A stretch of 64,000 nucleotides of DNA from Trifolium pratense (taxonomy: Eukaryota; Streptophyta; Magnoliopsida; Fabales; Fabaceae). The notes under the pieces are model-generated. The model was not told the origin of the DNA and did not search any database. It saw only the letters and a program-made list of their open reading frames with translations. Shown here in pieces: positions 25,206 to 35,990 of the stretch. The position numbers and the translations under genes are program-made. Positions within the stretch are counted from its first letter, which is position 1; every line of letters begins with the position of its first letter. The stretch is from NCBI RefSeq assembly GCF_020283565.1, contig NC_060060.1, positions 8,308,001 through 8,372,000 of the forward strand. The letters are read 5' to 3'.

Positions 25206-26365
25206 TATAGTAAAATAATACAACACAAATGAAGATGATTCATGTGAGGATGTTATGGAGATGTTTTAGCCTGAAAGGAAGGATGAAAAGTTATTAATGT
25301 TGCATTGTTGTTAAAGTAAAAATACCAAGAACTTGTGTATGAAAAAATCTTATACTTTAGAATTGAACAGATGATGAAAACAAACTGGGAGTCAAAATAC
25401 TCAAGAAGATGCACAGGACCTCATGTCAAAAATTCGCAAAAGTATGAGCATCTGTTCACCATTAGTTGCACTGTTGTAGCCCTACATGCAAGTCTGCAGT
25501 TTGAAATTCAGGTACTAAACTAACTATTACTGATCCAACTAAACCTAAAATAATTAGAGTTTTTTATTAGTCATTAGAGTTCATATATCATGCTTATAAG
25601 TCACTTAAAAAGGGACTAATGCGATTTATATTCGCCAATGGTTTATTTTTTCAACCCAAAAATAAGTATAATATAAAATAGAAATTTTGACAAATTTGTT
25701 CATAGCTTATAGTATTCAAGTGTGCAATGAGAGTCCTAGAAGCACATAAATAGCCTATCTTAATAGAGTTTCATAATAGAAGTTGCATATATATTCATAT
25801 AGCTTACATAGTTTTTTTGTTTTTTTTTTTTGGTCTTTAGTTGACACAGTTTTACCAAGTATGTAAAACAATTGTGTCATAATTTTTTTCTTTCCAAATT
25901 TAATATTTGTTATATTTTTTCATATTCTTTATATATTCAAAGATTTTGATTTATAATTTAATAATTATATTGTCCAGCTTTCCAAATTCAACCCATGCAT
26001 ATTATTTTAAGATTTTTACCGGCACAAATAATACGGCAGAGTAATAATAATATAAGCTTTATACTATATGCAGTGTAGAAACATTGGGAAGATCAAGCGG
26101 ATAAAAAAGATAAATTATACTTTTAAAATAAGATAACAAAACAAATACACAACATAAATAACTCCAAAAACATAAATTTCATTAATACCCGGTGTTCAAC
26201 ACCGTAAAGCTTAAAAGTGAATAAAAACCTTGAAAATGATATAAAAAAATAAACACACCAACAATGCAAACAGGCCCAAAAACATAATCTTGTCCAAAAA
26301 CACACAAACTTTTAAAAAACACTTAAAACACAATATCGACCACTTCTTCCAACCCAAGCTTCACT

Positions 26366-29300
26366 CTTCAGTCATCCAAATCTTCCACAATATCCTTTTG
26401 ATCCACATCAGCCGAGTCCGGTGAAGAATGCAATCTGAAAAAGTAGTCAAGTAATGTTTTAGCATACACTGCTCAAAGACAAATAATGATATAATTTGTA
26501 ACATCTTACATCAATCTTCTCCTCTTCCGTGCCAAAATTGGCGTCTTAACAGCAGGAGGTCCACTTGAGGGAGAACAAACATTGGCCACGGTGTCTTCCG
26601 GCTCTAACTGAAAGTCAGAAAATTATATGGAGAATTATAAATAGCATCAAATTTATTAGCAAGCAAAATGATATTACCACACCACAATGTTAACCACCTT
26701 GACAGTCGGCTTCAAAATTTTATTTGCCGTAAAACTTCGCCTTCCACGACTTTCAAAGTAAGAACTCATTCTAACTTGGAAAACATGTGTGGTACCAATG
26801 ATATTAAGGAGTTGTTCAGGCAGTTCAGAGCTTCCCTCATTTCCCTTTTCAAATATGAAAGACATGTATTATTAGATGAGCAGGTTAATGCATACTTTTT
26901 TTTTTTTTTTTATAAACCATGTATACATGGAAATATCAATTTAGATAGGCACATATACGCACATTTTCCAAATTTGAGGTGAGGTCACCTAGCTTAACAT
27001 GGACCACCTGCTCAGCAATTTCATCAAACAATACAAATATGGCTGTATCGGTACGGTCTTTCACCTGAAGCTCTAAACGGAACCTATAATACATATACCA
27101 ATAACATGATTATATTTTTCAAGTACTATAGGTTCAAAAAAGTACCTAGTCTTTGGAAAAGTACCTAGTCTTTGGATATTCTATATCAACTTTGCAATGG
27201 TCACTCCTAAAATTTGTTTCAGTGGGAGAAATAGTTTTTCTACAATCTGGACATGAAACATAATACCATCCATTTTTCACTAAAATGTCATCGACAGTTG
27301 CAGCACAATGGTAGACAGCATTCTGCACATAAACTCGAAAGTATGAAAATAGGTGTTGTTAATTAAACAATAGATTAACCTATAAAGGAAATAAGACGTT
27401 GTTTACCATATTACTCCCTGAAGCTGCAATGTCCAAAAGTTCAGATATAGTCTTTACTTTGTTAACCTTAGGATGGAGAGGAAGATCTAAACTTCCATCT
27501 AGGCATGGCAATAAAACCCATACCCGCGGGTACCCGCCCAAACCATACCCGCTTTGACGGGGAAAACCCGAGTTGACTGGGTTTGGGTTCGGGTTTGGGT
27601 TTTCCCCGATTTCAAAAGATGGGGTTGGGGCGGGTAATGGGTACATTGATACCCACCCTGAACCCGTCCCCGAACCCGCCCCGCTTATACTAAAAATTAG
27701 ATTTCATCTCTTTTAAATTAGAATCGCTTAAACAATCTCTTAAATTACATATATGTTTATTTTTTATTTTTAATTTGAGTATTAAACAAATCATTTTCTC
27801 TATTTCTTTCTTTATTTAAAAAAATATTGTTGAGAGAAAATAATTTTGGACATTTAACTCTTTTTTTTAATAAAAAATACTAAAATACAATATAAATTCA
27901 TGTGGAAAGAGGCGTAACGGGGATACCCGAAACCCGTTGGGGATACCCGATCCCCGTTGGGTATGGGTTTGGGGTTATACTTTTTATCCCCGCTCGAATT
28001 TGGGATGGGTTTGGGCAAACCCGAACTTTATGGGTTTGGGTTTGGGGAGGGCAAAACCCGTCCCCGCCCCGCCCCATTGCCATGCCTACTTCCATCCATA
28101 ACATTGGCAGCCCTTCAAAGACATTGCAATAACATATAAGCATTCAAACAAAAGGAAAGAAATAAAATAAAATAATAATTTGAAAACATACTTGGACGAT
28201 TGAGCGAGTTTAATAGCTTCTGGGACGTCTATGTTGATATAAATTGTTGTGGATCTTGAAGATTGTACCAAATACTCACCTGAGAAAAAACATATATAAA
28301 CAAACCCTTTCAGTGGAATAATATAATTCACGAAATATTTGGTAAATTTATTGGTAAAGCCGGTAAAATCGTATAGCAAGTTTAGGATAAATGCCCTCTT
28401 AATTGTAAGAAAAAAATAAGCTTGGATTGATGCTGATTTTTAGGCTTCTAGAAGAAAACTAAATAACCCAGGCAATAAAAGAGTGCCAATCTCTACTCTC
28501 TACCAGAGTCCTAACTAATTCCAGCCTATCTCTGCCATGATGTTTTGAACCTTAATTAACTGCTTTCTCAATTCATCAAATATCTCTATTAAACGCTCAT
28601 GGTTATGCTAAAAAGTTTGTGACTGATCAAGGTTTCCTACATGCACCTTATATGTTAAATTGGATTTTGTAGAACTTTTAAATTTTTGTAAATTTATTAT
28701 AAAATTAATACTATTTAGAAAGAATGAATAAAAAAACAACTAAAATGAAAAATATACCTTGATATTGTTTAACCAAGGTGGATGTGAAAATTGCCACGTT
28801 TGGCTCAAGAGTAGCATGCTTGTATTTTTTCAATTTTTTCTCAAACATTGAAACATGGTCATCCCACAACGTGACTCTTAACATGTCTCCACTGCAAAAA
28901 CATTTCAAGTTGCAAAACCTCATTAATATGTTGCTTTCATACAATTGCTATACATTAAAACAATTAGAATGATAATGAGCAAGTTTAGATCAACCTTTCA
29001 TTCCTTAAATAGAGTGACATAATATCAACCTTCCCATTAGCAGTTGTCCTCTCTTCAATCGGGGTTATTTCAATAATAACCCCAATGACATCTGGTTAGG
29101 AAAAAAAAAAAAAAACTTGACTTGCATGAAAAGAGATTAACCAAGAATGAAAACAAATAATAAGATAAACATACCTGCGTGAGACTGGTTATCAAATCGT
29201 TTGTGCAAATCTTCAAAACGAACAAATTCAAAAACATAGCGTGGGATTTTCCCATCATCATATTCTTGAGGTGTAAAGTGTGTTGATCCAGAGAATTGTA

Positions 29301-29815
29301 GCATGGAAGGATTATTTTCCACTATGATATATGTTTTTTTTATTTTTCAAGACTGTAAAAGTATCAATCACATACATTTTCCCCTCTTGCAAGACATTTT
29401 TGAATAAGTGTGCAAGCCTACTTGGTATTGTGCCATGTATGTAATTGTGCTAAATAAAAATTAAAGTTAGGAGAGGTGAACAAAATAATAAACAATGATT
29501 TAATAACTGCAATTAGGAATACCTTTTCGTCCATCAGTACCATGTCTGTACTAATGATACCCCTCCTTTTGTTTATGTTCCAGGTGTCCCACAGCCTAGT
29601 TATTCTGACTGTGACAGTGGACTTGGGAGTAACACCAGAGAGATCGTCGAGAAAGAGAGGCACACCATCAGGTATGACTTCCTTAGTCCTACACAAAAGG
29701 AAAGAATTTCCCTCACATATAAAAAAATGGAAAATGGGAAAATGGCACCATAAACAAATTTATAAAAAAGGGAAAAAGTGTTTTACTTTTTGAGACTATT
29801 TTCAGCAGGTGACAT
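26366..29815 (-). pseudogene. RPA1-like (replication protein A large subunit) gene of the Helitron
   Basis: About ten exons on the minus strand, roughly: 29815-29785 (MSPAENSLK), 29689-29524, 29440-29173, 29070-28745, 28283-28190, 28130-28089 plus 27491-27396, 27322-27155, 27085-26960, 26865-26690, 26610-26366. Recognisable parts: DBD-A OB fold (VTVRITRLWDTWN, ISTDMVLMDEK), then VENNPSMLQFSGS, DBD-B (GDMLRVTLWDDHVSMFEKK), and the DBD-C zinc region (WYYVSCPDCRKTISPTE, SDHC). RPA1 binds single-stranded DNA, and plant Helitrons often carry such genes. Two defects: an apparent frameshift near 29335-29345 (an A-run before IVENNPS), and a hAT element inserted in an exon (27500-28088). Exon limits are approximate. 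Probably non-functional now. Confidence 0.75.
27500..28088. mobile_element. Non-autonomous hAT element, 8-bp TSD
   Basis: A 589-bp insert with perfect 13-bp terminal inverted repeats (taggcatggcaat .. attgccatgccta) and the 8-bp direct repeat cttccatc on both sides (27492-27499 and 28089-28096), as for hAT elements. The ends are GC-rich (cccatacccgcgggtacccg) around an AT-rich core. It carries no transposase. Removing it restores the RPA1-like reading NVMDGSLDLPLHPK, so it landed in a coding exon. Confidence 0.93.
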
Positions 29816-30680
29816 GGTGGAAAATGGAAGAGGATATCACTATAATAGCCAAATGGAGCAAGGCAATATGCATGGAATGATAGTGAAATGTGTCTAACTT
29901 ATAAAGGTGCAAATTGTTTAATGATGTGTGTTATATTTGGAGGAATGGGAAGGGGCAAAATATTTGATGAGAATGTCAATTAAAGTTGATACTTATTTTG
30001 TAACTGATATTAGGAATATAAGTTAATTGGGTCATTATCTCCAATAATTATTTATACTGCAATTTTTATCTTTGTTGGTTAATCTTTTGTGTAAATAGTC
30101 TTTTGATGGGAAAAGGGAGTGACGTGCCCATAAATTTATATTTAGTGGATGTATGCATCTATAGTAAAAAATAAAATAAAAAAAAAAAAAAAACTGATTC
30201 AGATAAATTGAGTGAACCATGTTGGGTAGGGTTCACAATGCTCCGTTATATTCTTATTGATTATTGATGGCTTCTCATATAACAAATCATTAATTTTTTC
30301 AACTTAATTTTTTATGAGAATTGATCATTTTTTTTTTTCATACTATTCAATTTGTTTAGTACTGATGATTTGATATCATGCAAAGAGTTAGCTAAAAATA
30401 ATCGTAAAAGAAGTTAGAGAGTCCAAAATATTGCTTTTATTATGTTAATGATAATAAAATAGGTTACAAAAAGTTATATGAGAGTTAATTACGAAGGATA
30501 TAAACACACATAATAATGAATAATAAGGAAGTTAATTGAGGGTTATAGTACACATAAGCATGAATGCAATGAGAGAAGACACATAAGCATCAACTATTGC
30601 TTAGAAAAAAGAAAAAAATGAGGAGCTTTGTAGTGACGACACATCAGCAAAAAAAAGTTTGCTTTACAATTATATATAGA
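29816..30680. other. Helitron 5' leader, presumed promoter of the RPA-like gene
   Basis: AT-rich sequence between the Helitron 5' terminus (30680) and the RPA-like ATG (29815-29813). It has no coding content and should hold the element's promoter; no individual box can be assigned reliably. Confidence 0.4.
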
Positions 30681-30708
30681 TAAGTTAATGCAAACCAAGA
30701 TTGCAAGG

Positions 30709-30862
30709 GAAATTCTATCATGGGCACAAACCCAAATGAAAAATATTTGGGCACACACAAATGAAAAAATATATAATTTAAAATAATTTAGTCACATTGT
30801 TTCACAACATTTCATTATCTTATCTATCGGTAATTTTTTAAAAAGTTTGTGTGTGCCTAAAC
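30709..30862. mobile_element. Left part of a MITE interrupted by the outer Copia
   Basis: It begins gggaaattctatcatgggca caaaccc and contains inverted relatives of that end (gtttgtgtgtgcctaaac). Its right end appears beyond the Copia, at about 47520-47546 (gcttgtgtctaaacaagaat), whose reverse complement resembles the left end. Related words attgcaagg (30703) and attgtaggg (47547) flank it. The assignment is by similarity of ends only. Confidence 0.45.
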
Positions 30863-30867
30863 ATTAA

Positions 30868-32416
30868 TGTTGGAAAAAGTTCACATTGGTGTGTGAATTG
30901 AAAATAAAATTGTCCCATATCGGGTACTAGAGCAACTAGTGTGTTGTAGCATACTAGTGTGTAGTTTGAGGAAATAAATAAATTAATTTTGATATCGGTT
31001 ACAAACTTTATTTATTTATTTATTATTCATTATTTAAGGTTATAATGGTGCTTAAAAACTCTAACCGAAAAATTGAATGGTGGTAGCCAAAGGAAAAGAA
31101 TTAGAGTAGCTCATATTATTGTATGGAAGATCAGAAACCAAAAACTGATTACCTAGCAGCGCAAATACTTTAGAATGAATTTTGTGAATGTGATTCTTGA
31201 TTGAATTAATTTAGTAAGCCTATGAACATGTGAGTTTTAGTTCTTTTGGTTTTTTACTAAACAATCATGGTGGCTACGAAATACGGCGAAGACCTTGTTT
31301 GTCTTTTATCTTGGTCTTCATTTACTAGCCATACTGTAATTCTGTTGTAGGCTCAATTTTGAGGTTAGTTAATATCTCTTATTTGCCTTTGTTATGTAGT
31401 GATGCTATATCATTGAAACTCATCATAGAATTTGATATTAGTATGAACATGATATAGATATAAAACTATTTGCTGATGGAAATATTATAGATAAAATTTG
31501 TTCATTTGAATTCGATGAAATTGTCATGGTTTAGAATTTTATACTAAACATGTTAAGAATTCTTTTTCTTGAGAAAGGTCACTTAAGGTGATCAGAAAGT
31601 TATTTTTCGAAAGATGATTTAGGAAGTTGTTTTTCGGTAAAATTGATTTAAAAAGTTATTTGATTCCAAATTATGTTTTGATTATGAATATGAATTTCCT
31701 TTGGAGATTTTAAGTTTGATATGTCTATATTGAACTTGTTCTACGGTTTGTTAGACTTATAATTTTTTATAAAACTTCTATTGTGATTCATCAATTGATT
31801 TTGTTCAAAGAGAACATAAGATAAATTTTTTTGTATATTTTATAAGTTGAAATTTTCTTAATAAAGAGAAACCTTATTCGGTTTAAAAGTGATCAAGTAT
31901 CACTACTTCCTTTAAATAAAGAATGGTCTTAGTACCATTATCCCTTTGATTTGAGATTGGTCTTAGTACCATATTGGAATGACTTTAGCGTCATTATATT
32001 GATTGATATTGTAGTATCATCAATACAAGTGGTATTGTAGTACCACTTGTGGTATCGTAGTACCATTGATTCATAGATTGAGGTTGTAGCATCAATCTGA
32101 GTGATATTGTAGCTAGTATCACTGAATCAGCGATGAAACATAGAATGATGTCGTAGCATCAATTCGAGTGGTATTGTAGTACCATTCAAGAAGGTGTATT
32201 CTTTGACCGATTTCTATCGTGTAGTAGCATATCGGTATACAGTTGAAACTGGGTTGTTTTATCCTGGGGACGGCGTGGTTGATAGTCTGCTTGCACAATT
32301 TTGGGCAGTGCCACGAAACGTCTTAAAGAGAGCGACCTAGTCCGCGGCTCAACCCAGTAATCTCTTCGGTGGCTAAAAATTTATTTTTAAACGGTTTTTT
32401 AAATCCGAAAACAACA
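30868..32416 (+). repeat. 5' LTR of the outer Copia
   Basis: 1549 bp, TGTTGGAAAAAG to CAACA. By eye it differs from the 3' LTR by roughly 16 substitutions (about 1%) plus small length changes in a (ttta)n run near 31008. It contains an array of mini-palindromes (31922-32236). Confidence 0.93.
31922..32236. repeat. Array of mini-palindromes with a TTGTAG-like core in the Copia LTR
   Basis: About ten short inverted repeats share a central (t)tgtag or cttag, but each has its own complementary arms: aatggt/accatt (31922), tggt/acca (31958), aatgac/gtcatt (31978), tgata/tatca (32004), aagtggta/taccactt (32027), tggta/tacca (32050), attga/tcaat (32077), gtgata/tatcac (32101), tgatg/catca (32146), tggta/tacca (32169); a looser one, accgat/atcggt, ends at 32236. 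The array is retained in the 3' LTR at about 47020-47326. Confidence 0.88.
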
Positions 32417-32439
32417 ATTTTAAGACGTTTCTTTCTGCC

Positions 32440-32824
32440 ATGACTACCGAAGAAATTACTGGTTCATATTATTATGTCACCGACTATTGCAAACCATTTT
32501 GGTTTAAAGGGAATCACTTCAAACATTAGCAACAAAATAAATCGTATTTTTAGAACAATAAAAGAGTTGCTAACGTGTTGAAGGATTATATTTCAATTGT
32601 ATTTGAAACAATTGAACACGTTTAAAAATGATAAAAAGTCTAAAGAAGATGCACTTGAAAGTCTGATAACTTGTCTTCTTTTGAAAGAAAAAGTTGTAAA
32701 GCAAGATCAGAAAAATAACGAAGTGCTTGTTGCCTCGAACAACAACACTAGAAACAGAAAAAGATACTCATCACTTTTGTTGATGAATGTTGAGATTATT
32801 TTTCATAAATCTTATGGAAAATAA
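32440..32824 (+). pseudogene. Copia gag remnant
   Basis: A start ATG at 32440 opens MTTEEITGSYYYVTDYCKPF and continues to WFKGNHFKH, then stops. A second open stretch (32597-32824) reads YLKQLNTFKNDKKSKEDALE, typical of Copia gag (UBN2-like) with charged and coiled character. Several frameshifts and stops separate the pieces. Confidence 0.65.
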
Positions 32825-33540
32825 AAGTGATAAATGATGTTCTTGACATGTTTCAATTCTTTGGAATTTAAATTGAAAATTAGTTCAATAAGAAAGTCAA
32901 GTAACTTCATTTTGTTAAGGCACAAAATATGATTCCCACATTTTTTAATGAGAATGAAATTATACATGAAACAACTACAACTTACTTTTTTGAGATGAAC
33001 GGCAAAAAAAAAAAAAAAAAAAACTTTTACCGAGCTAATTGTTACAGTCATGTTTAATTTCGTCATTGCATCTCATTAGTGGGGGAATTCAATTAACTGG
33101 TTGGTTTTGTGCTAAATAGAGTGCCTAAGTGCAAGAACAAAATTCACTTGTGAAATTTTGTAGAACAGACAATTTAACTTGTCTTATTTTTCTGAACTTG
33201 GAGTAATTTGACGAAGGTTCAAATTCTCGACTCCAAGAGAGTTAAACTCTCTAGTAAAGCCCATGAATGTGTATTTGTTGATACACAGTTATCATCAAAG
33301 CTCGTAGGTTGTAGCCTAAATGCTAAAATGATCATAGAATCAAAAGATGATTTCTATGAAAATTAATTTCTCTTTAAAATTGGGAAATAGTGGGGGCTCT
33401 AGTGGGGGCATTGTACCTGATCACATTCCAGTGATCAGAAGCAGTAATGAGAACATCAAACAAGATGTAATAGAACCTCAAAGAGGTAAAATAGCAAAAA
33501 GTTGCTAAAAAGTATGAACCTGTTTACATGGTTTATAAAT
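32825..33540 (+). other. Degraded internal Copia sequence
   Basis: Between the gag remnant and the RT remnant the plus strand has only scattered coding traces with many stops. Protease and integrase motifs could not be recognised, so much of the integrase seems deleted or badly decayed. Confidence 0.45.
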
Positions 33541-33976
33541 TAGAAGATGATCCAACGAACCTCCAAGAAACTGTCTTTCTTGGATGCTGATTTATGGTTG
33601 TAGCCGTAAATGATGAGATAGATTCTCTATGCTGATTTATGGTGGTAGCCGTAAATGATGAGATAAATTCTCTATTGTCTAATAAGACTTGACATTTAGT
33701 AGACTTGCCTCATGAGTACAAATTGAATGATTATAAATAAATTTTAGAAAGGAAAACAGATATATATCTTTTCAACATGTTTTCTCCAATTACAAGAATA
33801 ATATCCATAAGGCCAAATGGATGTTATAACTACTTTTCTAAATAGTGAATTGGAAGAAGAATTTTTTATGGAACAACCTAAATATTTTTTTAACTCATGG
33901 GCAAGAAAATTAAAGTCAATATGTTAGATAAGACTTTTTTGAGTCTTAATCAAGCCATAAGAAATGGCATGAAAAG
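33541..33976 (+). pseudogene. Copia reverse transcriptase N-terminal remnant
   Basis: Reads DDPTNLQETV, AVNDEIDS, then SIVSNKTWHLVDLPHEYK, the start of the Copia RT domain, and reaches KKWHEKFD at the edge of the Gypsy-type insertion. Beyond the insertion (44545) the reading goes on as NF. A 47-bp segment (gctgatttatggttgtagcc..) is duplicated in tandem at about 33580-33675. Confidence 0.7.
33580..33675. repeat. Tandem duplication in the RT remnant (about 47 bp)
   Basis: Two adjacent copies of gctgatttatggt(t/g)gtagcc followed by gtaaatgatgagata(g/a)attctctat. The duplication repeats the coding motif AVNDEIDS and is one of several lesions in this element. Confidence 0.9.
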
Positions 33977-35589
33977 TTTGATGTAACACCCCAATATTTT
34001 CTATATGCATTTTATTGATTTATTATTTGATAAATAATTTCTATAGTAATATTAATTATTTTATATTCTATTTATTTTATTATTTGACGAGGTAATGGCT
34101 ATTTCAATTATTATTTTGATAAGTCAAAATTGAACTATTTTGGTGCTACCAAGTGTATCAGACGTGAATGCCTAATAACATGACTACCTTCCTTCTATGT
34201 TACCAAAATGCACATGATGATCTCTTCTCCCTATTTGATATGTTATTAAATATGCCTAATATTTCCAAATCATTTCCTAATGTTTTGGTCTAAAAATAAT
34301 TGAGAAGATAATTTCCTTTAATTGTCTTCAATGCTATTACCCCATTATTTATTTGATCAAAATTATGATCATCTCTCAATATACACACAAAAATATATTC
34401 TCTCTTTACTTTCATGATGTTGATGAGATGATACTTACCCATCGTTTCATCTCTATATATTTCAATCCATTTCAACCTCATTTTTAAATTTGGAATATGT
34501 TCCACCTCTATTGGCCAACTTTATTGCAAGATATTAATTCTTTATTATTGACAATTATTTTCATTTAGTGATGATTGACCATTTCTTTCCAATCTCTTTC
34601 TTAATATCACGTAAACCCCTCCCACACTATTATACTTTGTTCTAAGCCATCTCTCAAGTATATTTCTATTTCCTCAAAGTCAGTGAAGCAACAAACGCCT
34701 ACCCAGCCTAGAAACGTTTTACGGTCCTTGCTGGTACGAGCAACTTCCCCTATTATTTAAGTGATCATCAAGTTTTGTTATAAGTCTCATTCTCCTCTAA
34801 TTTTATTTGCGTAAGTTCTTGTCGATGAGCCTTTCTATACTATTTTCTATTTGTTTCATGAAAACTCCAATAATAGTTATATTCGTTTCCCGAGAGCCGT
34901 CACCGTAAAATTGTGATTGCGTCGTCGTTAACCGATGGATAGTTGAAACGAACTTTGGAGCGTGAGATATAGTGTGTGCATTGTAGCTGCGAACTTAGTC
35001 TATTATTGTGCTTGTAATGAAAGCGACTAAGGTAAGGGCTCTTTCCCCATACATTCATGCTACATAGGAATTTGTTGTGAGATAATGGTAGAACCTTTAT
35101 CACTTAAAACAGGCCGAATGAATCAACTTTATGAACATAAATAAATAGATAAATAAAATTATTGGAAATAATCAGAAGACACAAAAGAAAATTAAAAGGG
35201 GCGAGGAATTAAATAGGTTCGGTTGATATATGATAGTGTTAATTGTAATGTTATATATTTACTTGTATGCTTATCGTAGTTTTGTGATTATGCTAATTGT
35301 TACATGTATCGTATACTTGCTTTCATGCTAGCCCATGTTTTCAAGTCTGTGTTGATTTCTTTGTTATATAAGCTACATATAAATGAATAATTTAACCGTT
35401 TTATATTCATATAACTATACTGTTGGTTTCATTACTTTTTGGTATAACTAAGAGGAAATATAAATAAAAGTGTATGGAAGGCTAGTTAATTATGTCGCAG
35501 GTGAGTTAGGTCGAAGAAAGTGGAGTTTCATGCATCATATAGGATATGTATAACAGAGTTTCTATAGGTAGCCTTTGTGGCTTGGTTTA

Positions 35590-35750
35590 TTTTTAGGGCC
35601 TGTGTGACAGAACTTACTTTTAGCATGTGTGGCAGAACTTATTTTTTAGTCTGTGAGGCAGGAGCCTGTGTGGCAGAATCTACTTTTAGCCTGTGTGGCA
35701 GAACTTACTATTTAGCCTGTGTGGCAGAAGCCTGTGTGGCAGATTTTCTT
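35590..35750. repeat. Tandem repeat in the Gypsy-type solo LTR
   Basis: About seven units built on gcctgtgtggcagaacttac ttttta, with variants (catgtgtggcag, gtctgtgaggcagga, cctgtgtggcagaatctac). Unit length alternates between a full form of about 26-28 bp and a short form of about 16 bp. An 85-residue ORF over this block is the repeat in translation. Confidence 0.88.
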
Positions 35751-35853
35751 ATCCGAATCATTGTCTCATATAGGATTTGTCTTAGTTACATTGCATTGCA
35801 TATAGAGAGGAAGAAAATTAACAATAGTAGATAATTATTCTGGACATAAAAGA

Positions 35854-35916
35854 TGTTGGAGTAAGCCCTAAAAGCCAATCTATTTTGATAGAATCTTCTT
35901 TTGTATCATGACCTTG

Positions 35917-35990
<74 letters not shown>

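Larger units (their letters stand above)
20620..26360. other. AT-rich non-coding core of the Helitron
   Basis: About 5.7 kb between the helicase and the RPA-like gene with no supported coding sequence; Rep-domain motifs were looked for and not seen. It is dominated by a tandem duplication (21555 to about 24507), local repeats of gataattaaaattaaaatga near 23210-23370, and a TTA/ATT microsatellite. Short ORFs here are scattered chance frames. Confidence 0.6.
15828..30680 (-). mobile_element. Large Helitron with helicase and RPA genes
   Basis: Read on the minus strand, the element begins TCTATATATAATTGTAAAGC after an A (30681) and ends with the hairpin CCCGTGC-ATC-GCACGGG (15856-15840), an 8-nt spacer and CTAG (15831-15828), followed by T. 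This fits Helitron rules: 5' TC, 3' hairpin plus CTRR, insertion between A and T with no TSD. Inside, on the same strand, are an RPA1-like gene (5' side) and a PIF1-type helicase (3' side), the two cargo types of plant Helitrons. No Rep (HUH) domain was recognised, so the element is probably non-autonomous. The 3' end is secure; the 5' end is inferred from sequence alone. Confidence 0.82.

Noticed and set aside
31922..32236. CRISPR-like or simple tandem array
   Set aside because: Units have no constant repeat with unique spacers; the constant part is only the short core, and the arms are self-complementary. The setting is a plant Copia LTR.
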